Positions 1 to 8,863 are shown, counted from the stretch's first letter. The stretch is DNA of 46,951 nt from an uncultured Synergistales bacterium (GCA_905233725.1 CAJOEM010000008.1:1-46951), one strand, 5' to 3'. Notes: generated by a model not told the origin, from the sequence alone. Numbers and translations: made by a program.

Positions 1-437
1 CTCCCGTAGAAAAAGCTTCCCTCGTTGATTTCGCACAGCAACATTTCTTCAAGACACATCGCTTGCGCACAAAGCTGGACATCATCGCAAGAATCTGATT
101 TCGGTTCGCCGCTTTTGTATTCGACCGGATAAGGCAGCCATTTCCCATCATGAGTGTGAATTGATATGCCGTTTTTTGCTGCGTGGAATTCAACTACATC
201 ACACTGACCTGAGAGTCCCAATTCAAACGAATGCACTCTCAAGCCTCGTGTGATCAAAATATTGCCCCGCTTCTCGATTGCTTCTTCGTCATGAGCTTTC
301 TCGTGAAAAATCATTCCGTCTGCTGTCCTGCTGTTTTCGAGCCACTGCTGTTCAACATGAATCAAAGCCCATTGCCTGCGACAAAAAGCAAAGTGTTGCA
401 CTCCGGATAGCATGAGAAATTCATCTTCACTGTACAT
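1..437 (-). CDS. cas4: CRISPR-associated exonuclease Cas4 (partial, 3' end off window)
   Basis: This is a RecB-family nuclease that helps trim and orient prespacers during spacer acquisition with Cas1-Cas2. I translated it directly from the sequence: an ATG at 437 lies 7 nt after the cas7c stop, with AGGA a few bases upstream. The 145 visible residues show the N-terminal iron-sulfur Cys (FCRRQW, C19), a GQCDVVEF stretch with the nuclease Asp (D80) and the RecB motif VEYKSG (E106, K108). The C-terminal Cys cluster lies beyond the left edge. It is the fourth gene of the type I-C operon, and cas1 and cas2 would be expected next, outside the window. Identity is clear from motifs and position; completeness cannot be judged. 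Confidence 0.9.
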   Translation of the reverse strand, partial: MYSEDEFLMLSGVQHFAFCRRQWALIHVEQQWLENSRTADGMIFHEKAHDEEAIEKRGNILITRGLRVHSFELGLSGQCDVVEFHAAKNGISIHTHDGKWLPYPVEYKSGEPKSDSCDDVQLCAQAMCLEEMLLCEINEGSFFYG

Positions 438-444
438 TTACGTC

Positions 445-1305
445 CTAAATTCCGTTAATTATTTCGGGTTTCAGTCCGTCCAATTCAGCCAGCGTAATCT
501 CAAAATCATCGACTGATTTCGCAAGCTGAACATCGTTTTTCAATGCGATTTTCACGGAATCATGAACCTGCATCGAAGAATATTGACCGTCTTTCGTGTT
601 ATGTTTCCACCAGTAGACTTTCAGAACCGACATGCTTCCATCTGGTCTGGCTGCCGATGTATCATTAACGAATAGAGTGCGCAAAGCTTCTTTGATTTTC
701 TCCGCGTCTTCATCAGAAAATCCTGTTTTCTCAGCTAGTTGGACATTAATTGAACCTTTGATTTTGTACAATCCGAACTCAACAAAATGCTTCATGCCGA
801 GCGTATCCGAGCCTTTTTTATCGCCGGGTTCTAAATTAACGCTCTTCGTGATTTGAATGCTCTGAATATCGATTGGCGCACAACTCATAGCCTGATGAAT
901 CGAAACCGGTCCTCTGATGCCTATTGACACACCCTCACCTTTTTTTGCAGCGGTGAAAGTAAATATCTGTCCGAAACTTCTGACATCAATCCATTTTTCG
1001 CACGCAATTTTTCCCTTTTCCTCATCAGTTTTGCCTTTCGAATCGCTGGCTGAGAATGCTTTGTCATAACGTTCACGCAGTGACTTGCACTCATCAGCGC
1101 GTTTATCATCCGATTGCACGAAAATTTCCTCGCCCATGTCCAGCAAACGATTGCGAATTTTGCGTTTAATGCATACGTCCGAAATTTGTCCGTAACCCTC
1201 GTATGTTGTGCGTGGTCTGTTGCCATTCAACGGGTCGCCGTTGGGATTTGCAAGTTCTACTTTCACCAGTGCTACAAAATCAATTTTGTTCTTAAGTATA
1301 CTCAT
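445..1305 (-). CDS. cas7c: Type I-C Cascade backbone protein Cas7c (Csd2)
   Basis: Cas7c is the RNA-binding protein that polymerises along the crRNA to form the backbone of the type I-C effector complex. The 286-residue protein has the usual Cas7/Csd2 length and opening: a hydrophobic strand followed by ELANPNGDPLNGNRPRTTYEG, with the typical GxGxxSDVCIKRKIRN-like segment near residues 37-51. It is followed at once by cas4 and preceded by cas8c with a 2-nt gap, so translation is probably coupled. Nothing suggests truncation. The family assignment is confident from the N-terminal signature and the operon. Confidence 0.95.
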   Translation of the reverse strand: MSILKNKIDFVALVKVELANPNGDPLNGNRPRTTYEGYGQISDVCIKRKIRNRLLDMGEEIFVQSDDKRADECKSLRERYDKAFSASDSKGKTDEEKGKIACEKWIDVRSFGQIFTFTAAKKGEGVSIGIRGPVSIHQAMSCAPIDIQSIQITKSVNLEPGDKKGSDTLGMKHFVEFGLYKIKGSINVQLAEKTGFSDEDAEKIKEALRTLFVNDTSAARPDGSMSVLKVYWWKHNTKDGQYSSMQVHDSVKIALKNDVQLAKSVDDFEITLAELDGLKPEIINGI

Positions 1306-1307
1306 GA

Positions 1308-1676
1308 TTATTCTCCCTTCACATCTTTATTTCTTAGTTCCATTCGCTGCAGATAATAGCCCAGCAGATAATTATCGTCCAAACTCTTATTCATTGAAGA
1401 CGCGTCTTCTTCACGAAACATTGCTGCGATCTCGGAAATTTTCTTCCTGTAATTCTCCCTTGCGCCAGGGAAAAGTTTTTGGTAATACGGGATTAACAGG
1501 CTATCAAGTGTTTTCCAAGTTTGCATCGGGCGATTGACGAACACCGATTGAAGACGTATTGCATTGGGTTCACGATTCTCGCCGTCATCGTAAGTTACTC
1601 TCTCAATCTTTTCCAAAACCGCGAGTAAACGCCCAAAAAGATAGCTTCTATTCGAGTTATTCGGATCGAGCTTCAT
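1308..1676 (-). CDS. cas11c: Cas11c small subunit, internal in-frame start within cas8c
   Basis: Type I-C systems are known to make a Cas11 small subunit from an internal start in cas8c. Here codon 510 of cas8c is an ATG (1676-1674), and 11 nt upstream there is a full AGGAGGA ribosome-binding sequence (1687-1693). A match that strong inside a coding region is unlikely by chance. Translation from this ATG gives 122 residues ending at the cas8c stop, close to the size I recall for the known Cas11c. The product would form the inner filament of Cascade and help hold the DNA. The SD-to-ATG spacing is slightly long, so initiation strength is an inference. Confidence 0.75.
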   Translation of the reverse strand: MKLDPNNSNRSYLFGRLLAVLEKIERVTYDDGENREPNAIRLQSVFVNRPMQTWKTLDSLLIPYYQKLFPGARENYRKKISEIAAMFREEDASSMNKSLDDNYLLGYYLQRMELRNKDVKGE

Positions 1677-3203
1677 TGTAAAAGAATCCTCCTGTATTAA
1701 CTTTCTGTCAAATTTGTACTTGTTTATTGCAGCACACGCCGTCGATAAAACGTCCTCTCTGTTAGCGAACTCGCTGTAATTCTGCAAGTTTGACGCTTTT
1801 CGCACGAGCAACTGCAACATGTCTTTCGGAAACGGCAACTTGTCCAACATACATTTCACAAGCCTTTGATACTGTTCCGGCATGATCTTATCATCAACTT
1901 CGAGCTTTGCATAATCTTTCGAATTTTGCGATTTGTGTTCTACACCGTATGCGCATTGCACAATTTTCCCTATCGACGGTGAAAAATCCTGGTAATCATA
2001 TTTGTCGCTATCCTTACTTTTTCGGCGATAGAACCAATGGAATGTCTCAGCCCAATTCTGAACTCGTCCGAAAAATGTGCGAGCAGGTTGTTCGTTATAA
2101 TACGTGATTGACAATCTGCCTGGACTTGCGGCTTCAAGTGACATTACAACAACATTATCGCTTTCTGTGTACATGCCAGCAATTCCGTTTAGTGTTTTCT
2201 TAAGGCGTTGGATTTGAGAATCATTCTCCGAAAAATAGCGTCTATACTTCTCAATCTTATCATCGAAATCAAAACCTGCAAGAATATCCTTGAAAATATC
2301 AGACGTTTCTTGTTTGAACGATGGGCTCCAGCATATGAACGTGCGTTGATGTTTATTAGCACCTACAGTAAATCTATTATTTCTTAACAGCCATCTCAAA
2401 GCAGAATGCAGTTCCAGCGATGTTTCCGTCCCGATTGAACAGGCTTGTTCTGTTGTGACAAATCTTCCAAGAAATGTGAAGTCATTACTCTTGGGATCAT
2501 TATCATCTGAGGATATTAGCTTTGCAGTACCTATTATATTAGACGGATGCTTATTCATTAACACCTCATCAACACCGGAAATGTAGCAAAGTATTCTATC
2601 TTTGGCTTTCGATTGGCGATATTTTATGTACTGTTCGCTTAAGCTTAAATCTTCCCACGTAGCTGATTTTTCATCGTCTTCTCCTCCAATAACTCTGAAG
2701 CGCACGAATAATTTTCGGATTTCGACGGTACCTAACTTGCCTTTCTTAATATCTTCATCTGTGAGAATCCCGCTTTTAATCAGGTCACTTATAAGCGTTT
2801 CTTTTTGCAGATAATTATAAATCACTCTAACTTTTGGGTGCGAACAATCACTCTCTGCCCAGTCTTTCAAAGCTGAAATATACGAGTTGAAATGATTCCG
2901 CAATTTTTCCTGCCCCGAAACTTTGCTCAAATCTCCGGCAATATATTGCAGTTCGTCAGCCAGAGCGTGCGGATCGGATCCCGAAGTGCGCGCTAAGGAT
3001 TTTTCGGTGACGGGAATCAACGTTAAGACACCTTTTTTATCCAACAGCGATGCTGCTTTGAAATTGCCATTGATATCGACTGTTACCTCAATTTGAGCAT
3101 TATGATAATCATGATAAACCGGCGGAATTTTTGGAAGTCCGTTGTCATCTTTCGCATCGCAAAGCAAATCATAAGTTTGGCATAAAACCTGAGTCCATGA
3201 CAA
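1308..3203 (-). CDS. cas8c: Type I-C Cascade large subunit Cas8c (Csd1)
   Basis: Cas8c is the large subunit that recognises the PAM and recruits Cas3 to type I-C Cascade. The protein is 631 residues, within the family range, and sits between cas5c (stop 2 nt upstream) and cas7c (start 2 nt downstream), which is the canonical I-C order. The C-terminal 120 residues contain the MKLDPNNSNRSYLFGRLLAV segment typical of Csd1 tails, and this part also appears to be translated separately as Cas11c (see the 1308-1676 entry). I see no frameshift or stop. Confidence 0.93.
   Translation of the reverse strand: MSWTQVLCQTYDLLCDAKDDNGLPKIPPVYHDYHNAQIEVTVDINGNFKAASLLDKKGVLTLIPVTEKSLARTSGSDPHALADELQYIAGDLSKVSGQEKLRNHFNSYISALKDWAESDCSHPKVRVIYNYLQKETLISDLIKSGILTDEDIKKGKLGTVEIRKLFVRFRVIGGEDDEKSATWEDLSLSEQYIKYRQSKAKDRILCYISGVDEVLMNKHPSNIIGTAKLISSDDNDPKSNDFTFLGRFVTTEQACSIGTETSLELHSALRWLLRNNRFTVGANKHQRTFICWSPSFKQETSDIFKDILAGFDFDDKIEKYRRYFSENDSQIQRLKKTLNGIAGMYTESDNVVVMSLEAASPGRLSITYYNEQPARTFFGRVQNWAETFHWFYRRKSKDSDKYDYQDFSPSIGKIVQCAYGVEHKSQNSKDYAKLEVDDKIMPEQYQRLVKCMLDKLPFPKDMLQLLVRKASNLQNYSEFANREDVLSTACAAINKYKFDRKLIQEDSFTMKLDPNNSNRSYLFGRLLAVLEKIERVTYDDGENREPNAIRLQSVFVNRPMQTWKTLDSLLIPYYQKLFPGARENYRKKISEIAAMFREEDASSMNKSLDDNYLLGYYLQRMELRNKDVKGE
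1687..1693 (-). promoter_or_regulatory. Internal ribosome-binding site for Cas11c
   Basis: The minus strand reads AGGAGGA within cas8c, 11 nt before the in-frame ATG at 1676. It is a near-perfect match to the anti-Shine-Dalgarno sequence and is what supports an independently translated small subunit. Confidence 0.7.
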
Positions 3204-3204
3204 A

Positions 3205-3933
3205 TCACCCCACCTCGCTTTCTACAGAACTTATGTTTTGAATCTCGAAGCCGAATTTCTTTATATCCATTTTGCGCAAGGGCTTGTGTTGACACTCACA
3301 CGGTGTACAAAACTCTATCACGCCATTCTTCATAATCGGGCTCCAAAATCTGACGCACATATTGTCCTTTGTTTCCGGGACTTTGTCTGGATATGCCTCG
3401 TCAGCGTAAGTGATCCCGTGAACCATGTGGCCGAAATTCAGCTCAGCTATGTTATCGTAAAAGCCATCTCCCTCACCGAAAACACACGGCGAAACGTAAC
3501 CCTGACACTCACGTGCTCCCAAGAAAACATCACGTCTCCCACCACGCTCGATCATTCGTTTTGCCATGTTGTGATGTTTATTCTCGTTACGATCACATTC
3601 AAGTTCAGGACGATTCATATTCCAGACGAAATGCGCAACAACTTGATACCTGCAATCCTTCAGATACGTGTAATACGAAAGATCATTTCCACCATTGGCG
3701 TATTTCAGCGTGCGGATTCCCCTTGTTTCGGTTTGTATCGGATTCATGACGCGAACTTTGTCTATGATCCAGATAATTGTCGGTTTCCAGTAAACGCTGT
3801 GTAAAATTCCCTTCAAAGCTTCGTATGTCGGAATTTGATACGAAAACTTCTCGCCGCCGATTTTCGTAACCGGATCTGTAAACAGAGCATAATCTCCCCG
3901 AACTTCGAACTCAACGCTATTTCTGAATGCCAC
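3205..3933 (-). CDS. cas5c: Type I-C Cas5c (Cas5d) crRNA-processing endoribonuclease
   Basis: In type I-C systems Cas5 replaces Cas6: it cuts the pre-crRNA and stays bound to the 5' handle. The 242-residue protein has the RAMP opening [15 protein letters not shown]. By comparison with characterised Cas5d it carries a catalytic set of Tyr48 (LHSVYW) and Lys119-His120 (NENKHHN). A glycine-rich segment near residues 136-160 fits the family. It is the first gene of the operon, with GAGGTG upstream as ribosome-binding site. cas3, which usually precedes cas5 in this subtype, is missing here. Confidence 0.93.
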   Translation of the reverse strand: MAFRNSVEFEVRGDYALFTDPVTKIGGEKFSYQIPTYEALKGILHSVYWKPTIIWIIDKVRVMNPIQTETRGIRTLKYANGGNDLSYYTYLKDCRYQVVAHFVWNMNRPELECDRNENKHHNMAKRMIERGGRRDVFLGARECQGYVSPCVFGEGDGFYDNIAELNFGHMVHGITYADEAYPDKVPETKDNMCVRFWSPIMKNGVIEFCTPCECQHKPLRKMDIKKFGFEIQNISSVESEVG

Positions 3934-3971
3934 TCAACACACCTCAACTTTCATAAAAATTTCTCGCCTTT

Positions 3972-3999
3972 ACTGTAGCATGACTTCAACAAAATTCAA
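3972..3999 (-). promoter_or_regulatory. Candidate promoter for the cas operon
   Basis: The minus strand has TTGAAT (3999-3994), a 16-nt spacer and TACAGT (3977-3972), about 40 nt upstream of the cas5c start. Both boxes are imperfect. It lies immediately beside the IS605-like end, so the operon could also be read from a promoter inside that element. Confidence 0.35.
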
Positions 4000-4005
4000 T
4001 CCTTT

Positions 4006-4390
4006 GACATACTCCCCACGCCTAGGGGGATTCTAGTATCAACAACAACTGCCCACCGAAGCAGGTCTTAAGTCGTCTCCTCTAAGGGTCGATGCCCCAA
4101 CCCTTTATATTTCATAATAGCTAAAGCTAGGGGCTTTGCGTAGTTTTTTGGTAATGAACTTTCAACAAGTTACCAAAAACACACTCCGGGATTCTAACCC
4201 TTCAATGTGACACTACCAATCACCGATGATTATCCACATCAGTGAAATCTATGACGTTCCCCTATCTCAAAAAGTTTCACGACTCTTAACGACACCGTGT
4301 AACTCCGGAACGTTTCTGTCATTCCACTAGTTTCGGTCTAAACAGCAAAACCCCAAATACAACGCGACACATCGCGACTGTTATAAATTT
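4006..4390 (-). mobile_element. IS200/IS605-like right-end / omega-RNA-like remnant without a transposase gene
   Basis: Read on the minus strand, this block ends with a GAATCCCCC / GTGGGGAGTATGTCAA hairpin (stem TCCCC 4013-4017 with GGGGA 4026-4030), the form typical of the right ends of IS200/IS605-type elements downstream of tnpB. It is preceded by GCTTCGGTGGGC, also familiar from such ends. Further upstream are more hairpins: TTTTTGGTAA (4145-4154) with TTACCAAAAA (4170-4179), and AAGGGT/ACCCTT around the 4085-4106 region. The reading frames are broken by stops, so no intact TnpA or TnpB is present. The rightmost boundary is a guess. It may be a deleted element, a non-autonomous derivative, or a retained guide-type RNA. 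Confidence 0.55.
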
Positions 4391-4535
4391 TTAGTATTAT
4401 ATCACATCATAAATGCAAACGAAAATTCAAAATCCTAGCAAAAATTCTGTGTGTCAGGTCGAATTAATATAACTTAATATAACAGATTCTTCAGGTGAAT
4501 CCAGACGGATTTGGAATACAGTCGTTCTGTGAGTA
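4391..4535. other. AT-rich spacer with no gene seen
   Basis: This completes the 653-nt gap between cas5c and the RND gene. It has no plausible reading frame. It contains an exact 10-bp tandem duplication, TTAATATAAC twice at 4464-4483, and a small ACAG/CTGT hairpin near 4518-4530. No CRISPR-like array of spaced repeats is present. Confidence 0.6.
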
Positions 4536-4575
4536 AAAATTTCCCCCTCGCAGCAACATCACGGGGGGAAGATTT
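4536..4575 (-). terminator. Rho-independent terminator of the RND operon
   Basis: TTCCCCC (4541-4547) pairs with GGGGGAA (4564-4570) around a 16-nt loop, flanked by A and T runs on both sides. On the minus strand the stem is followed by ATTTTTAC. It begins 12 nt after the RND stop codon. Confidence 0.8.
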
Positions 4576-4586
4576 TTCTCGCAAGA

Positions 4587-7500
4587 TTATTTTTTCGGTG
4601 AAGGCACGTTATAAGCTATTGCTGTCATGACTGGAATGATTATTAATGTGAGAATCGTGCTGACTGTCAAACCTGACATAATCGTAACAGCCATCGGTCC
4701 GAATAACAAATCCCAGACTAACGGCAGCATTCCCAAAACCGTAGTCAAAGCCGACATAGCAACAGGTCTCAAGCGGCTGATTCCGTCCTCAACGATTGAC
4801 GTATACTTGTCTTTACCAGCTGCAAAATCCGCGCTGACTTGATCGAGCAAGACAATCGAATTTTTCGCGAGCATTCCGACCAAACTCAAAACTCCGACTA
4901 TTCCCAAAAAACTCACGTCCATATTAGCCAGCCATAATCCCCACGCAACTCCGATCAAAATCAATGGCAGCGATATGAAAATTATGATTGGTTGTCTGAA
5001 GCCGTTGAACAGGAATACCATAATCGTGAACATGATCAGAATCGCTGGAATATATGCTTTCGACATACCGTCCATTGATTCGCCGGATAATTCACCCTCA
5101 CCGCCCCATTCAAGCGTGTAACCCAGCGGCAAATTTATCGCTTCGATTTTAGGTTTTATGCGTTTCAACATTGCGTCCGCGTTTTTGCCGAGTTTAACTT
5201 CGCTCATGGCTGTGATATATCTGCTGCGGTCTCTGCGGTTGATAATATTATCTTCGAAGACGGTCTCAAAGCCGGAAATTACTGTCCCAAGTGGCACGGA
5301 TTTATTCGCCGACATTGACCAGATTGGCAACGAGCTGAGTAAATCTAATCTGTTGCGTTCTGAAGGCATGAATGCAGCTTTGATTGATAACGATTTGTCG
5401 CCGTCTCGAAACGTTCCGATTGTTGCGCCGGTAGTTGATGCAAGGATCGCGTAATTTATCAACGGGCGTCCAAGTCCTAAACTCTGCATTTGATCTTTCA
5501 GGATTACGGGCTTGATTACTTCGACGGGTTCGCGCCAGTTATCTCGAACAAATTCGTGTGAAGGGTCTTGTTCCATTATTTCGAGAGCCTGTTTCGCAAG
5601 TCCTCGCAGAATATTCGCGTCCTCACCGTAGAATCTCACGCCGATTTTCTCAGACATTCCGCTGCCGCGCGCAAATAATCTGCAATAGCCTGAAATTTCC
5701 GGCATATGTTCGTTCATGTACGCCTGAGTTTTCGCGACCATTGAGCGAGTATCTTTAGCATCGTGCAGTTCGACTATTAATTGCGAGAAAGCTAAATCTG
5801 AATCCGGCGGCGAATATGTCAGCATGAATCTTAATCCACCACCGCCGATAAATTGCGAAACATTTTTCACTTCGGGTTGTGAGCTGATATAATCGACGAG
5901 TTTCTGAGTAATTTTCTCCTGACCTGAGATCGAGATTCCTTCTTGGCTGTACAAATCTACGTTGTAATAGACTGTCTCAGCGTCCGGGAAAAACGACGTG
6001 TCAAGGCTCAAGAAAAGCATAATTGACGCTGCGAATATTGCAATCGTGATTAAAACCGTAAAGAATCTATGTCTCAAACATGTTTCCAGAATCGCGCGAT
6101 AAAATCTGAACATGAACTTGTCATACGGATCTGAATCGCCGTCATGATGTGAGACTTTCAGCATTAACTTGCCTAGTACAGGCGTGATTATCAGTGCAGC
6201 AAACCAGCTCAAGAACATCGAAATCGCCACAACCTGAAACAAACTCCGCAAATATTCTCCGGCTGAAGCATCTGACAAACCCGTCGGAGCAAACGCCATT
6301 ACAGCTATTAAAGTTCCGCCAAGCATCGCCCATTTCGAGCCTTCGACACATTCTGACGCGGCATCTTCGAGTTTTTTGCCACGTTCAACGCCGACCAGCA
6401 TTCCCTCGGAAACTACAATCGCGTTATCAACAAGTGACCCCAGCGCAATTATCAACGCAGCTAACGATACAGCCTGCAAATCTATTCCTGTGTAATTCAT
6501 GATTGCGAAAGTTCCGGAGACAGTTAATAATAACACCAGACCGATTATCAAACCCGAACTGAGTCCCATGAAGATTAACAAAACTCCGATTACGATTGCG
6601 AGAGATTCGCCTAGATTAATCAGGAAATCGTCAGTTGATTTTACGACTTGATCTGATTGCATGTAAATCTCGTTTAATTCGATCCCGACAGGTCTGAAAG
6701 CTTCGAGTTCTTTGAGGCGTTTCGATACAGCTCGCCCCATGTTCACGACGTTTCCGCCCTCCACTGTAGAAATTCCGATTGCGAGCGCAGGTCTGTTATT
6801 GAACTTCATTTTGAAACTTTGCGGCTCTGAATATGCGCGGCGAATATTTGCTATGTCTTTCAAGCGTATCAAATTTCCGCCAGCTCCGCCGATTACGAGA
6901 TCGCCAATGTCCTCGATTTTGAGAATTGCTCCGGTCGGCGAGATACGTATATAGCGATCTTCAAGTGTAATATTTCCCATCGGTGAAAGAGTGTTTTGCT
7001 GAGTTAGCGTGCTCAAAATTGCCAGCGGAGATAATCCCAGAGCCGAAAATCTTGAAGCCGAAAATTCCACGTAAATGCATTCTTCCTGTTCACCAAGAAT
7101 TTTCACACTTGCAACGCCATCGACAAGCACGAGATTTTTCTTCAGGAAGTCCGCGTAATCGTATAATTCTTTCATCGTGTAGCCGTCGCCGATTAACGCG
7201 TAATATTGTCCGTAAACATCGCCGAAATCGTTGTTAATCAAAATCGTTGTGCCAGTTGGCATGTAAACCTGAGCGTCATTAATTTTTTGTCGCAAAATAT
7301 CCCAGATTTCCGGAAGCTCTGAGCTTGTGTATTTGTCTTTTATATCAACGTATACGACTGCCAGACCAGGAGTTGAGCGTGACCTGATATGTTTGATTTC
7401 ACCCATTGCTTGAAGCGCATCCTCGATTCGTGACGTAACTTCCTGTTCGACTTCATAAGCACTCGCGCCCGGGTAAACTGCACTGACAACGGCGGTCTTA

Positions 7501-7625
7501 ATCGTGAATGACGGGTCTTCGAGCTTGCCGATCTGGAAATACGCCAAAATTCCTCCGACAGCGATTATAGCGCACAGGAATAACACTACGCTAAAACGTT
7601 TAATACTTGCTTTTGCGATGTCCAT
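4587..7625 (-). CDS. RND efflux transporter permease (AcrB/HAE1 family)
   Basis: This is an inner-membrane proton-driven pump that exports drugs or other amphipathic compounds through a tripartite complex. The 1012-residue length is normal. It has the N-terminal membrane helix, a large periplasmic porter domain, a first helix bundle near 340-490, a second porter domain and a C-terminal bundle. The helix-4 proton-relay motif reads SLVDNAIVV (D400, N401) where AcrB has two Asp; the partner Lys in MLAKNSIVLLD is kept. The Asp-Asn form is common in RND subgroups. It follows its adaptor gene by 7 nt. No TolC-like outer-membrane gene is present nearby. Substrate cannot be predicted. Confidence 0.93.
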   Translation of the reverse strand: MDIAKASIKRFSVVLFLCAIIAVGGILAYFQIGKLEDPSFTIKTAVVSAVYPGASAYEVEQEVTSRIEDALQAMGEIKHIRSRSTPGLAVVYVDIKDKYTSSELPEIWDILRQKINDAQVYMPTGTTILINNDFGDVYGQYYALIGDGYTMKELYDYADFLKKNLVLVDGVASVKILGEQEECIYVEFSASRFSALGLSPLAILSTLTQQNTLSPMGNITLEDRYIRISPTGAILKIEDIGDLVIGGAGGNLIRLKDIANIRRAYSEPQSFKMKFNNRPALAIGISTVEGGNVVNMGRAVSKRLKELEAFRPVGIELNEIYMQSDQVVKSTDDFLINLGESLAIVIGVLLIFMGLSSGLIIGLVLLLTVSGTFAIMNYTGIDLQAVSLAALIIALGSLVDNAIVVSEGMLVGVERGKKLEDAASECVEGSKWAMLGGTLIAVMAFAPTGLSDASAGEYLRSLFQVVAISMFLSWFAALIITPVLGKLMLKVSHHDGDSDPYDKFMFRFYRAILETCLRHRFFTVLITIAIFAASIMLFLSLDTSFFPDAETVYYNVDLYSQEGISISGQEKITQKLVDYISSQPEVKNVSQFIGGGGLRFMLTYSPPDSDLAFSQLIVELHDAKDTRSMVAKTQAYMNEHMPEISGYCRLFARGSGMSEKIGVRFYGEDANILRGLAKQALEIMEQDPSHEFVRDNWREPVEVIKPVILKDQMQSLGLGRPLINYAILASTTGATIGTFRDGDKSLSIKAAFMPSERNRLDLLSSLPIWSMSANKSVPLGTVISGFETVFEDNIINRRDRSRYITAMSEVKLGKNADAMLKRIKPKIEAINLPLGYTLEWGGEGELSGESMDGMSKAYIPAILIMFTIMVFLFNGFRQPIIIFISLPLILIGVAWGLWLANMDVSFLGIVGVLSLVGMLAKNSIVLLDQVSADFAAGKDKYTSIVEDGISRLRPVAMSALTTVLGMLPLVWDLLFGPMAVTIMSGLTVSTILTLIIIPVMTAIAYNVPSPKK

Positions 7626-7632
7626 TCTGAGA

Positions 7633-8796
7633 TCATTCTCCTGATTCTAAAATTCTGACTTTCTGGGCATCGTGCAGGAAATATACGCCAGCCGTGATTA
7701 TAATATCTCCGTTCTTGAGATTTTCGCCGGAAATTTCGATTGACGCATCGTTATTCATGTTGGCGAGTTTGACTGGAATTTTTCGTGCGAGTCCGTTGTC
7801 ATAAAGCCACACGTAATTATTTTCGCCCTGATTCAGAATTGCCGTTGACGGTACGCTGAATTTATTCGTGTCATGATTCGCGTTCTCGTTCAGGAATTTT
7901 GCCTCGACTTTGACGGCCATACCCGGAAGAATTATAACGTCTGATTGTGTAGTCATTACGGCTGTAGCTGGATAAGTGTTCGTAGCTGCGTTAGCTTTCG
8001 TTGCGACTTCTTTGATTTCGAGCGGGAAAATTTTGTCAGGGATTGCGTCGAATCGTGCGTTAATCGTAATAGCGTCGCTGTGTTTTTTGAGTTCGTTTAT
8101 GCTGTGAATTTTTGGCAGAGGTGCGAGCAGAACGTCATTATCCGGCACGTTGAACACGATTTCCAGCGTTGAAATATCTTGCAAGCTGAATACAGTTTGT
8201 TTAGCTGTAACATCCTGGAAATTTTCGACCGCACGATCTGCGATAACTCCGTTGAATGGTGCGCGTAATTCCGTATCTTTGAGAGCATCGCGCGCGGATT
8301 TTACCTGAGCTGCTGCTGTATTCAGGGCGGATTTTGCGACATCGAGCTGAGTTTTGTAAGTATCATACGTAGCTCTTGGGACGACTTTTTGCTTATAAAG
8401 ATTCTCGTAGCGTTTGAAATTTGCCTGAGCGTCGTTTAACTGTGCCTGAGCTTGAGCTTGTGTGCTTTGAGCCTGACTTACACGCGTGTTGAAATCTCTG
8501 GGATCTAGTGTTGCTAATAATTGCCCTTTCACAACTGACGCGCCTTTCTCGACGAGGATTTTTCTGAGAGTGCCGGAAACTCTGAATGAAAGATCTGCGC
8601 GTTTACCGCCCTGGACTGTGCCGAAGTAATTGCGTATCATGTCATCAGAGCCATTATGCAGAATCATCGTGCGAACTGGTCTGATAATTTCTGGTTCAGG
8701 TTCGGATTCTTTTTTCTCGCGAATGGCATTCAATCCGAAACACACGCCTGCGATAACGAGGACTCCGAATGTTATCTTGAAAATTCTAGCTAACAA
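7633..8796 (-). CDS. RND periplasmic adaptor (membrane fusion protein)
   Basis: The adaptor bridges the RND pump to an outer-membrane channel. It has an N-terminal membrane anchor, a lipoyl/barrel-sandwich half-motif (SGTLRKILVEKGASVVKGQ), a coiled-coil hairpin rich in Gln/Ala (about residues 105-170), the second half-motif RAPFNGVIADRAVE and the C-terminal beta-barrel and membrane-proximal domains. An upstream GTG (8805) overlaps the AAGGAG ribosome-binding site and so is an unlikely start. TTG at 8796 has the proper 8-nt spacing and is chosen here, giving 387 residues. It is the first gene of the operon, behind a good promoter. Confidence 0.92.
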   Translation of the reverse strand: MLARIFKITFGVLVIAGVCFGLNAIREKKESEPEPEIIRPVRTMILHNGSDDMIRNYFGTVQGGKRADLSFRVSGTLRKILVEKGASVVKGQLLATLDPRDFNTRVSQAQSTQAQAQAQLNDAQANFKRYENLYKQKVVPRATYDTYKTQLDVAKSALNTAAAQVKSARDALKDTELRAPFNGVIADRAVENFQDVTAKQTVFSLQDISTLEIVFNVPDNDVLLAPLPKIHSINELKKHSDAITINARFDAIPDKIFPLEIKEVATKANAATNTYPATAVMTTQSDVIILPGMAVKVEAKFLNENANHDTNKFSVPSTAILNQGENNYVWLYDNGLARKIPVKLANMNNDASIEISGENLKNGDIIITAGVYFLHDAQKVRILESGE

Positions 8797-8834
8797 AAAA
8801 CTCACTCCTTCAAGAATAATTAATTCAGCAAAAA

Positions 8835-8863
8835 ATTATAATTGAGCGAATGAGTTTTTACAA
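8835..8863 (-). promoter_or_regulatory. Sigma-70-type promoter of the adaptor-RND operon
   Basis: The minus strand has TTGTAA (8863-8858), a 17-nt spacer and a perfect TATAAT (8840-8835), about 40 nt ahead of the adaptor start. No operator palindrome or adjacent regulator gene is evident. Confidence 0.6.

Noticed and set aside
3238-3804. 188-codon plus-strand frame opposite cas5c
   Set aside because: It is fully antisense to a well-supported cas5c, shows no recognisable domain and has no ribosome-binding site.
4464-4483. Exact tandem TTAATATAAC pair as an operator
   Set aside because: It is short, AT-rich and far from any start codon, so chance or slippage is enough to explain it.
3934-4586. 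Possible CRISPR array or leader next to the cas genes
   Set aside because: No repeated 28-37-nt units with spacers exist in this gap; only hairpins of an IS605-like end and one 10-bp tandem repeat.
6415-6440. Asp-Asn in place of Asp-Asp in the RND proton relay as a sign of inactivity
   Set aside because: The VDNAIVV form is common in active RND subgroups and the partner Lys is retained, so it is not a defect.
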